Shown here piece by piece: positions 9,611 to 18,327 of a stretch of 25,005 nucleotides of DNA. Under the pieces are notes generated by a model. That model was not told where the DNA came from, did no database searches, and was given only the letters and a program-made list of their open reading frames with translations. This DNA is from Carex sylvatica. Lineage: Eukaryota > Streptophyta > Magnoliopsida > Poales > Cyperaceae. The translations under genes and the position numbers were made by a program. The stretch is from NCBI GenBank assembly GCA_964058845.1, contig CAXKVR010000378.1:1-25005 (forward strand), read 5' to 3'. Each line of letters starts with the position of its first letter. Positions within the stretch are counted from its first letter, which is position 1.

Positions 9611-10090
9611 AAGCTTGTTGTTCTCTACTGATGATCTGCACACCAATCCTTTCTCTCATCTCCATAAACTTCATCCTTGCTAGCGACTTTGTCAGAATAT
9701 CAGCACGCTGATCTTGTGTGCAAACATGTTGGGTTTCAATCATTCCTAATTCAACACAATCTCTAATGTAGTGGAATCGGGTATCGATGTGTTTGCTCCT
9801 CTCATGATGAACTGAATTCTTGCTCAATGCAATTGCGGACTGATTATCAATCTTCAGAACCACATTCTTAACCTCGGTCTTTAACAAATCTGCCAACAAT
9901 CATCCCAGCCACACTCCTTGACACGCTGCTGCACAGGCAGCAATATACTCTGCTTCACAGGAAGATAACGCAACCATTTTCTGTTTTTGTGAACACCAAC
10001 TAACCGGGTTTGACCCAAGGAAGAAAATTACCCCTGTCGTGCTCTTCCGGTCATCTGTATCACTGGCCAGATCACTATCAGAGTAACCGG
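9609..10090 (-). pseudogene. Copia RNase H domain
   Basis: C-terminal domain of the polyprotein. From about 10088 it reads YSDSDLASDTDDRKSTTG, then SWCSQKQKMVALSSCEAEYI, DNQSAIALSKN and HIDTRFHYIRD, the standard Copia RNase H motifs with the acidic residues (D, E, D) present. A TGA at 9900-9902 interrupts the frame between VWLG and LLADLL. The polyprotein ends with a stop at 9609-9611, directly before the PPT. It would degrade the RNA strand during reverse transcription. Confidence 0.9.
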
Positions 10091-11284
10091 TCAGCTCCAA
10101 GCTTCCTTCCTTTTTCTCATAAACACAACCGAGATTTAAGGTTCCTTTCACGTACAGCAATATGTGCTTCACTGCAGCCATGTGCTCCGTTGTGGGCTTC
10201 TCCATGTATCTACTCACCATGCCGACAGAGAATGCCAAATCTGGGCGTGTGTGCAGTAGATATCTTAAACTGCCAACAATACTTCGGTACAGAGTTGTGT
10301 CTACAGGTGGACTTGTGCTTTCTTTGCTCAGTTTCAGACGAGGTTCCATCGGGATTTGTGAAGGGTTGCAATCTTTCATGCCGCATTTGTCTAACACCTT
10401 TGTTGCATATGCGGACTGGTTGAGTGTGATCTTCTTAGAACTTTGACAAACTTCAATTCCCAAATAGTAGCTGAGTAACCCAAGGTCGCTCATACTAAAC
10501 ATCTTCTTCATCTGAGATTTGAACTGGTTTATATCTTGGATACACTCTCCAGTGATGATTAGATCATCCACGTAAACTTCAACTATCAAATTCCCTTTTC
10601 CTTGGTTTCTCTTGTACACGGCATGCTCTAATGAACACCTCTCAAAACCGAGTGTTTTCAACGACTTGTCCAGTTTATACTAAACATCTTCTTCATCTGA
10701 GATTTGAACTTGTTTATATCTTGGATACACTCTCCAGTGATGATTAGATCATCCACGTAAACTCCAACTATCAAATTCCCTTTTCCTTGGTTTCTCTTGT
10801 ACACGGCATGCTCTAATGAACACCTCTCAAAACCGAGTGTTTTCAACGACTTGTCCAATTTTGAATTCCAAGCTCTAGGTGCTTGTCGCAAGCCGTACAG
10901 TGCCTTGTGCATTTTTAATACCTTGTGCTCTTCTCTTTTTACTTCAAAACCCAGCGGTTGAATAACGTACACTTCTTCTTCCAAATCTCCGTTGAGGAAG
11001 GCTGACTTTACATCCATATGATGCACCTCCCATCCTTCATGTGCTGCAATAGAGATCAGCAAACGTACCATCTCTAGCCGAGCAACAGGGGCAAAAACTT
11101 CATCAAAGTCTACGCCTTGTCGCTGAACGTACCCCTTTGCCACTATTCTCGCCTTGTGCTTCACTATTCTGCCTTGAGTGTCCTTCTTTAGCTTGTAAAC
11201 CCACTTTAGACCTATAGGTTTGTGACTGTTGCGTACTGGAACGAGCTTCCATGTTTCATTCTTTCGAATAGAGGAAATCTCTTC
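10091..11284 (-). pseudogene. Copia reverse transcriptase, broken by internal duplication
   Basis: The frame starts just after a TAG at 11285-11287 and runs [55 protein letters not shown], then the catalytic YVDD. A 185-bp direct duplication (10492-10676 and 10677-10861) repeats the segment from [18 protein letters not shown] through [14 protein letters not shown] to KKMFS. YVDD therefore occurs twice (codons near 10759 and 10574). Because 185 is not a multiple of three, the upstream copy runs into a stop at 10658-10660 and the downstream half lies in another frame. The downstream part continues SDLGLLSYYLGIE and LRYLLHTRPDLAFSVG to the connection with RNase H. No functional enzyme is expected. 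Confidence 0.92.
10492..10861. repeat. 185-bp tandem duplication within reverse transcriptase
   Basis: Two head-to-tail units (10492-10676 and 10677-10861) with only three differences that I see (one near 10530/10715, one near 10583/10768 that changes VEVYVDD to VGVYVDD, and one at the junction). Very high identity suggests the duplication is recent or has been homogenised. Confidence 0.95.
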
Positions 11285-12685
11285 CTACATTGCTCGTCTC
11301 CACATCGGATCTGCCTTTGCTTCTTTGAAATTCGACGGCTCCTCTTCTCCTAGTAAGCACAAACCCAAATACTCCAGTTCTATTGGGATGGTTCTATAGT
11401 AAAGGTTTTTGATGTCACGCGTACCCCGTGGTCCTTCTAATGAACTCTCATCAGGTGTTGTAGACTGCACTTCGGTTGAGGCTGAACCATCAAAAGTTTC
11501 ATCTGGAGTGTGTGGTGTACTTGAATCAGGGGTTCTGGATCTCGTGCTTGTCACAGGTGTTAGGTGCTGGTCTTGCTCATTAGGTAGGGAATGAAACGGG
11601 TCTGAGAAATCTGCTGCATCAGAGTCGTGTTCCCCTGACTCGTCTCCTTGCCTTGTTGTGTCGGATGAACTCGGAACAGAAAAATAATGAACTGTAAATG
11701 AGTCTCCAACCGGTTGTGTCTCTACCACTGGGTTTCTGCTCCATTCCCACTTCTTCTCCTCCTCAAATACTGCATCTCGTGTCACCACAACTCGTCTTGA
11801 TGCTGGATCGAACATCCGATAGCCTTTCGTATTCATATCATAACCAATGAACACCATTTGCTTGCTACGATCAGCCAACTTAGAAAGGTGCGGTTTCACC
11901 ACTTTTACATGTGCAAGGCATCCGAAAATACGAAGATGATCGACACTTGGCTTGCGGTCATAGTATACTTCATAGGGAGTTTTGCCGACGACGCTCTTTG
12001 TTGGTGCTCTATTTAAGAGATATACAGCAGTTGATACCGCTTCTCCCAAAAATTCGCCTGGGACTCCCATGCTTTTCAACAAGCTCCTTGCCGTGCCGAC
12101 CACCGTCTAATTTCTTCGTTCAACAACTCCGTTCTGCTGAGGAGAATAAGGCGCCGTGAGATAACGCTTAATTCCCAACCGCTCACAGTAGGTCTTGAAC
12201 TCATTTGAGGTGAATTCGCCGCCACGATCCGTGCGCAAAGCTTTCAGCTTACTGTTTTTCTCCATTTCGGCTGCAGCTTTCACCTTCTTAAATGCCTCAA
12301 ATGCTTCGTCTTTGTTTCGAATCAGCACCTGCCACATGAATCTTGTACAATCATCAACCAACAGTAGGAAATAGTGCTTGCCTCCGTGTGTGGCAGGAGT
12401 TATTGGCCCGCACAAGTCTCCATGCCACAGTTCAAGAGGTGATTTTGCTTGGAATTTTGCCACTGCTAGAAATGGATTTCGGTGTTGTTTTCCAATCAAA
12501 CAACCATCACAGATGCGGTCCTCATGGTCGATTATGGGCAAGTCGTGCACCATCTATTTTTGACTTAGAAGCTTCAAGGCATGAAAGTTCACATGCCCGT
12601 ATCTTGCATGTTATCGCCACGCTTCTTCTTTGCTCCTTACCAGAAAACATTCGGGTAGGGCTGGTGCTATGTTAAACACATACAA
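11285..12685 (-). pseudogene. Copia GAG-pre-integrase and integrase, four stops
   Basis: Upstream part: HARYGHVNFHALKLL and CDGCLIGKQHRNPF supply the HHCC zinc-binding module. The catalytic core has all three acidic residues: D in LWHGDLCGPI, D in LRTDRGGEF, and E in NGVVERRN. It continues as FGCLAHVKV, GYRMFDPASRRV and an acidic linker rich in S, T, D and P. In-frame stops: TAA 12611-12613, TAG 12554-12556, TAG 12107-12109 and TAG 11285-11287. All parts share one frame, so decay here is by point mutation. Integrase would insert the cDNA copy into host DNA. Confidence 0.92.
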
Positions 12686-13117
12686 CTAGTTGCTTGACCT
12701 ATTCACTTTTGCTAGTAGTCTTTGTGATATGTCCAAAATAGTCATGACACCTCCTTCAACCATAACCTTGCATCCATTCTCATCTAACTGACCAATGCTT
12801 ATAATGTTGCTCTTCAACATTGGGATGTAGTAAACATTAGTAAGTATTCGATGTTCACCTGTGAAGCCTTCAAACAAAACCGAACCTCTTCCTTGTATTT
12901 CTACAGCCGAGCCATCCCCAAATTTGACTGACCCTTTAATTGTCGTGTCAATTTCAGCAAATTTTTCGATACAACCGGTCATGTGATTACTTGCGCCGGT
13001 ATCTAAATACCAAGCCTTCTCTCGGGTGCTTTTAATCTTTGGCACCACCTTGTCTTCGTGAAGTAACACATGCTCGTTCTGTATTGCGTGGCTGAGAACA
13101 CAAGTTTCGGCCATCAA
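12686..13117 (-). pseudogene. Copia aspartic protease region
   Basis: The frame carries KAWYLDTGASNHMTG with the DTGA catalytic motif, then FGDGSAVEIQGRG and the stretch leading to the GAG-pre-integrase domain. It ends at a TAG (12686-12688) that interrupts rather than ends the polyprotein, since the same frame goes on beyond it. It would cleave the Gag-Pol precursor. Confidence 0.9.
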
Positions 13118-13338
13118 TAGTGCCGGTTCATCTTCGGTTTGCGTTGTAACAAGGTTGGCTCTTTCTCTTCGATTTGATTTGGGACACTCTTTTGCAAAGT
13201 GACCATATTCATTACAATTGAAACACTTAACTCTGGATTTGTCGAAGTTACGTGGCTTTCGGTCTTCGTTATTGCATTCACCATTTCCCCGACCTCCACC
13301 ATAACCACGCCCACGACCACGTCCTCTCCCGTGACGTC
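13118..13338 (-). pseudogene. Copia gag C-terminus: RG-rich tract and CCHC zinc knuckle
   Basis: In the same frame as the protease: a Gly/Arg repeat (RGRGRGRGYGGGRG) followed by CFNCNEYGHFAKEC, a perfect CX2CX4HX4C nucleocapsid knuckle. The upstream part of gag was cut away by the solo LTR at 13339-15120. This segment and 15126-15441 are in phase once the LTR and one TSD copy are discounted. Confidence 0.92.
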
Positions 13339-15125
13339 TGTTAGATTTGTGTTCTAAAAGTTATCATTTGTTGATTATCTTTTATATATGTTATATTTAT
13401 GAATTGAATGTGATTTACATTTTGTTCCATGAGTTTTATATTTATATTTAGAAGTGTTCAAGAAGATGCACTTGGTCTTGAACTGCAGGACTTTAAGTAA
13501 ATAAATATACAACACTAAAATGTTCACAGGTCTTGCATATTAGCAGGAACACTAATATGACATATAAGACTGTCGTGTTGATTAAAAGTACGTTGTAGTT
13601 CTGCAAACGTTGATAAAAGATTATTATTTAATAACACGAATATATGAAATGCTTCATATATTGAACAGACCTAATAGATGAAACATTATATGGATTGTGT
13701 TAGTGTCATTAATGTTTTCATCGTGTCTCTGATTTCAAGATTGAGACATATATTGTTTTCACATGAGGAATGTACAACGTAATTATTATTAAAAGCTACT
13801 TGCAAGAAGTGGTGATAAAAAATAATAGTTCTTTATATGTAACTTGTGCGGGAAAATGATATATGTCAATAGCATCATTGCCACTCATTAATAATGAGAA
13901 ATGATATTTTGGGCCCCTTGGTAAAGTAGAATTATAAATGGATCCAATATAACTGAAGTGCAGTTATAATTTTATAATTTGCTTAATAGAGACCAAGAAA
14001 TGATTATAATACAAAGATGACACAGTCCTACTTTGTATATTAATCAGAATATCATAAGGCAAGAAATGGACACAAGTAATGACAAATGTTACATTACTGT
14101 AAGGATCGCGTTTCGTAAAAGGATTACTAAACGTCTATGTTATTTGGGTAGCTGTAATGTATAGCTAGAATACCGCTTACAGTTTATGGAATTAAATATT
14201 TTATTTCATTGCCAATATAATATAGATCCTCAATATAGGTCACACCAACTGAACGGAAAACAAGAAATAAATATTATGTCACATGATGTGGCTAACTAGC
14301 AGGGAAATAAATATATATATTGTAATGTGCATATTATGAGAATAATATTCGTTGCACATATCATAATATGTGAATATTATGAAATATATATTTCAAGCCC
14401 AAGCCCAAGCCCAAAACATATTTTAGCAAATTGAGAAGAGAATAAGCCCAAACAAATATTGATTATGACCATTAAATTCGGATTACAAAATGGACAGATT
14501 TTAAGGCAACTTTGAATGAGCATTTGAAGGGGCAAACATTAACCAATCTGGGCGTATGATCTATGATTTCTGTAGCCCTTCGAATGTAGAATCCAACGGT
14601 GAAAGTTTCAAGTCGTTTGGAATTCCCTACAGAAAGTTGTGATAGTTTTAGTAACGAAAGGTCAGAAGTTGATGTGCTGTTTTCGAATTCTGTTCATGTT
14701 TTAATACGAATTTAAAGAGTCTAATTATATTTTTAATAGCTGTAAATAATAGAACTAAATATATACATCAGGTATGGCTTTTCTCTCTCTCATGTGAGTT
14801 TAGAGTTTTTTTTTTCTCCAAAACATTTTGCTAAAATATATATCGATTGATCATACAATCGATTAATAGACGGGTGAAAAGCTAGACGCGGAAGAGAGTT
14901 CGCTAGCACGAATTCGACACCGTTCTTGTTTCGGATTCAAGGTGAATCTCGGAGGAATCAAGCTACGTTAAAGATCATTGGTATGATATAAAATTCCCTC
15001 TTGTAGGAATATATATATATATGATTACGACATGGATAAATTAGCAATAATAAAACGATCTTAGATGTTATCGGATTAAAATTTTTTTATTTTATCCGAT
15101 TCGCATCATGAAATCCTTCAACGTC
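13334..15125. mobile_element. Solo LTR (1782 bp) nested in the Copia gag, perfect 5-bp TSD
   Basis: Insert 13339-15120 begins TGTTAGATTTGTG and ends GAAATCCTTCA, so it has TG...CA ends. It is flanked by ACGTC at 13334-13338 and again at 15121-15125. There is no internal coding and no second copy of the start sequence, so it is one LTR left by LTR-LTR recombination rather than a full element. It interrupts gag between the UBN2 core and the zinc knuckle. Orientation is uncertain; I favour plus, from the gene-like block near the right end (14870-14990). Its length is unlike the 342-bp LTR of the host element, so it belongs to another family. Confidence 0.9.
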
Positions 15126-15845
15126 CTCCTCTGTTGTTGCTGCTGGAACCTTCATCTCTCTTTGTCTTTGGGATTCTTGCCTCCCACTCGGCCTGGGTAA
15201 AGAGTAACTGTTCTCCACTTCCCTTTGAGTGTAGTCGCCCTTTAAGCCCTTCTTCAAAGGTTCTGAGGCGGCCAATTGCTTCTGAGACCGACATGTTCTC
15301 ACCATCGCCAAACTGCTCAATCGTTCCGATAATTTGGAGAAATTTATCTGGAACTGCACTGAACAGTTTTTCAACAACTTCGTTGTCGTCGAGCTTCGTG
15401 CCCAGTGAGCGGATCTCACCCGCCAGCGTGGTAAGCTTCATTGCAAAGCCGTTTATTGTCTCTTAATCCTCCATGTGTAACTTGTTCAGTTGCCGTTTCA
15501 GCACCTGTACGCGTGCCTTCTTGACGCGATCTTCACCAACCCGCATCTCCCTGAGTGCGTCCCAAGCCTCCTTTGCCGTCTGCTTCTCCGCGATTGCCAT
15601 CATCACGTCATCTGGCACGGCTTGAGAAATGGCTACCATGGCGCCTTGATCTTTGTCGTCGTTTGTGTCTCCACCTTCGATCACTGACCTACTCCTAGCG
15701 AACGCAAGATTATCTTCATCTTGACAGCCCATATGCCATAGTTCGTTTCGCTTAACGTTGGATAATGGATCAAGATTGAGGCTCCTCTTGCCGTCGGTTT
15801 GACCACTTCAATTGTCTTTGATTGATCTCCTACTTCACTGGTCAT
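15118..15845 (-). pseudogene. Copia gag N-terminal and core (UBN2) region
   Basis: An ATG at 15845 lies about 30 bp from the 5' LTR. It opens MTSEVGDQSKTIEVV and continues through NYGIWAVKMKIILRS, the usual start of plant Copia gag. A one-base loss near 15693 shifts the frame. The new frame reads GAMVAISQAVPDDVMMAIA, AKEAWDALREM and RVQVLKRQLNKLHMED to a TAA at 15463-15465, then goes on in phase with ETINGFAMKL, LVP-like AVPDKFLQIIGTIEQFGD and FTQAEWEAR. The open frame ends at the solo LTR junction. Gag would form the virus-like particle. Confidence 0.88.
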
Positions 15846-15858
15846 TTCTTTCACAACA

Positions 15859-15875
15859 CGGGCTTTGATACCAAA
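15859..15875 (-). other. Primer binding site (initiator Met-tRNA type)
   Basis: Directly downstream of the 5' LTR in element sense: TTTGGTATCAAAGCCCG. It closely matches TGGTATCAGAGC, the usual plant Copia PBS complementary to the 3' end of initiator tRNA-Met. It has the expected short spacing and one mismatch within the core. Confidence 0.88.
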
Positions 15876-16217
15876 TGTTGGTTATTCTTTCTTTTGGCCA
15901 GTAACACAAATCACAAAGAGAAAGATAAGAGAATTAACAGAGGGAAAAAAAAGATTTTGTGATGCTTAACTTACGCATCATTTTCTGGGTTTTCTTATTA
16001 ATAGAACCAATACAAAATATAACTGCAAAATGAAAGTTTACATCCACGTTTTTGTATTCTAAATAAAACTAACTCTTAAATAATTACTACCCTAAGTTTA
16101 GCCACACACTGGACTAAAACTGACAGTCTAATTACGGACTCAAACAAAAACAAGTTTGCTAAAATTAGACAAATCAACTACTGGACATGACCTTCTAACA
16201 ACAAGATTAACTCATCA
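15876..16217 (-). repeat. 5' LTR of the Copia element
   Basis: 342 bp, same ends as the 3' LTR, six substitutions between them (about 1.75 percent). It lies against the F-box exon on its right side. In element sense it would drive transcription toward gag. Confidence 0.95.
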
Positions 16218-16376
16218 CAAGGCGGAGAAGGAGGAACACAAATGCCAAGGCTTACAAACAGCTTGAGATCGGACAAAATCGCACATGTCGGGGATCTTTT
16301 TCAAGATGAGAAGGTAAAGTTCCAGTGGAAGGTCTGCCCAGTTCCTTTCCATTTCAATTGCCTCATCCTCCTCCAT
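16218..16376 (-). pseudogene. F-box exon start of the split F-box/DUF295 gene
   Basis: The ATG at 16376 opens 53 codons. MEEDEAIEMERNWADLPLEL begins the F-box, followed by LILKKIPDMCDFVRSQAVCK and PWHLCSSF, a good match to the Skp1-binding F-box (LPxEL...I...D...R...VCKxW). The frame runs without a stop up to the LTR junction, and the next codon would come from the Copia element. Across the element, the DUF295 half (9257 downward) is in the same phase if the 5-bp TSD is counted once. F-box plus DUF295 is the KIB/SKIP23-like architecture of plant SCF ubiquitin ligase adaptors. Confidence 0.85.
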
Positions 16377-17093
16377 GATTCTATGGCACCTTGAGGTGGA
16401 AGAGAAAGGGCTGAGAGCGAGATATGTTTTTGCTTTTGCTAAGAGGGTTTTTGTTTTGTCAATTGGTAATTAAGGATAAATTATATAGTAATTCATTTGT
16501 GACAGAAATAGTTACTAAAGGAAAAACTATTTGAGGATTAGCTATTAGAGGAGTGTGCTATATAGGGTAAATTAAGCCAGAAATACAATTTTCTAAATTG
16601 CACGTGTCCAAGTCAATGTCAAGTTGGTATTTTTCTGAATTGCAAAAGTCTTAATATACATACCTATTTATGTCACCAAATTAACTATGTTGCGGCAATT
16701 TTATTGAGCACTCATGATGTTTATTAGCATAATTTGATTGCGGTTTGGAGGTACTAGTACTTATATAAACATAGGACTTGTAGTTATGTTCGCCCCATCA
16801 AAAGAAGAATAAGAAGGAAAAGGTAAAACCAGTAAAGACCTATATCTAGACCTAGAAGAGTTTGATTGTGGCTATATGTTGAGAACGTAATTTCTTTTGT
16901 TTTATTCTTTTAATGTGAATTAAATTGAGAAGCACTAAAAAAATGGCAAGGGTTGGTCAGATAACAGCTAAAGGATATAAAAGATGGCCATGGAGTATGC
17001 TGAACTTAATTAGCAAACGACGTGCTTAGGCTGATTTTGTATTGGACAAGGAAAAGGCGAAGATCGAGCTCTTCTGTGGAGGTCAAGGCTTCA
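16377..17093. other. Upstream region of the F-box gene, no further gene seen
   Basis: Would hold the promoter of the minus-strand F-box gene. AT-rich, with no TATA box that I can assign with confidence. No other reading frame with a recognisable domain. Confidence 0.4.
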
Positions 17094-17602
17094 ATTGAAA
17101 GTAGGGGTGATTAATGAGTGAGCATGAGCGAGTTAGGGTATGTTCATGCTCAGCTCATTAAGTAAATGAGCGAGTTGTTAATGAGCGAGTTTAAGCGAGT
17201 TGATAAATGAGCGAGTTATGAGCAAATCACGAGTTACAGAATTTAATAAATTATCATAATTTATTTAACTCTTTTTTTTTTACAATAGAACCCTGTAATA
17301 GCATGAGCACTTCAGGTTTTGCTAATTTAGGTTAAGAATTTTGGTAAGATTGAGTGCTTTTGATTTTGCTGATTTGGTTTGGTCTACCAAATTTGGCGTA
17401 TGATACACGAATTTAATGAGGCAGCGATGATTTAATGAGGCAGAAATTTAGTTTATTGATTTATTTGAGATTGGATGTGGAAGGGATTGGATGTAGAAAA
17501 ATTCTTAATGAGCAAGTTATGAGCGAGTTTAAGCGAGTTGTTAATGAGTTTTTAATGAGAGAGTCACGAATTATGAGCAATTTACTCACCCCTAATTGAT
17601 AG
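17094..17602. mobile_element. Non-autonomous hAT-type element, 493 bp
   Basis: Element 17102-17594. The left end starts TAGGGGTGATTAATGAG. The right end read inward is TAGGGGTGAGTAAATTGCTC, giving a 10-bp TIR core. Flanks ATTGAAAG (17094-17101) and ATTGATAG (17595-17602) match at 7 of 8 bases, the hAT TSD length. Both subterminal regions carry repeats of AATGAGCGAGTT and AAGCGAGTT, as is usual for hAT transposase binding regions. No coding sequence. Confidence 0.85.
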
Positions 17603-18214
17603 TATATGTAAAAGTTTAATCAATGCTTTTTGTTAAATCTTTAGACAACTATTTATAATTAGCACTTTTTTCAAAACCTCAAACTATCCTCTAAGATCAG
17701 ATTTAAGACTGTTTTGTGCACAAGGTAGTGTTATTATTGTGATCTTCATTTTACTATCTCAACTTCGACAAATGTGCACCTTAAAATCTTCTAAAGGCCA
17801 GAATTAAAACTTTTGTTAATAAATGATCAAATATTGTTATTAATGAATATAAACTACTACTATTCAATTTTGATGGTTCACTTTTTTTATTCAAATTTCA
17901 GACATGCAAATGGATAATGTACAATCCACATAACATGACCAAACCACCTGTAATAATAAAAAACGCAGTATAATCAAAACAATCTGATGTTAAATGTTAT
18001 CGATTATAATAAAAACAAGTCGGGCAAAAAAAGTTCCATTACTTTGATAAATACTAAATCGTCGAACTATTCAGAATTCAGTTACATTCAACAAGAAAAA
18101 AAATTAAAAAAAAAAACTGCAAAGGAAGGTAAATAGGTAACTATTACTTCCTAGTTTTAACCTCAATATTCAATCGAGTATTTCTTTCAAAATTATGGGA
18201 TCATTCTTTTTGCT
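17603..18214. other. AT-rich spacer, nothing recognised
   Basis: Poly-A rich, low-complexity DNA between the small hAT element and the 3' end of the MATH-BTB pseudogene. No supported gene or repeat. Confidence 0.5.
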
Positions 18215-18295
18215 ACAACTCTCCTATACTCTCAGAAGATACTATAAATTTGAAGCATATTGCATTGAGATGATTGCAAATTGCAAGCAAATCTA
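18215..18295 (-). pseudogene. Duplicate remnant of the BPM C-terminal helix
   Basis: The minus strand reads NCNHLNAICFKFIVSSES then a stop. This parallels NCNDLKAICFKFLG in the main pseudogene (near 18470) and fits the end of plant BPM proteins better than the main copy's own tail does. It is either a partial tandem duplication of the last exon or the surviving end of a second tandem gene copy. Confidence 0.6.
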
Positions 18296-18327
18296 AATTA
18301 AAAAGGATAAGAAAAGAACAGCAGAAC

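Larger units (their letters stand above)
9258..16217 (-). mobile_element. Ty1/Copia LTR retrotransposon, structurally complete but coding-dead
   Basis: The element spans 6960 bp, or about 5.17 kb without the nested solo LTR and one TSD copy, a normal Copia size. It is read on the minus strand: 5' LTR (16217-15876), PBS, gag, zinc knuckle, protease, integrase, reverse transcriptase, RNase H, PPT, 3' LTR (9599-9258). The order PR-INT-RT-RH defines Copia. Flanks are CCTTG (16222-16218, minus strand) and ACCTG (9257-9253), a degenerate TSD matching at 3 of 5 bases. The two LTRs differ by six substitutions and no indels in 342 bp. At least seven in-frame stops, one single-base frameshift and a 185-bp duplication remove coding capacity. 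It splits an F-box/DUF295 gene and lies in the same orientation. Confidence 0.95.

Noticed and set aside
10010..10446. Plus-strand open frames of 94-137 codons
   Set aside because: They are antisense shadows of the Copia reverse transcriptase and RNase H on the minus strand.
13339..15120. A full nested LTR element or an intron in gag
   Set aside because: There is no second LTR copy and no coding, and the TG...CA ends with a 5-bp duplication fit a solo LTR; ends are not GT...AG.
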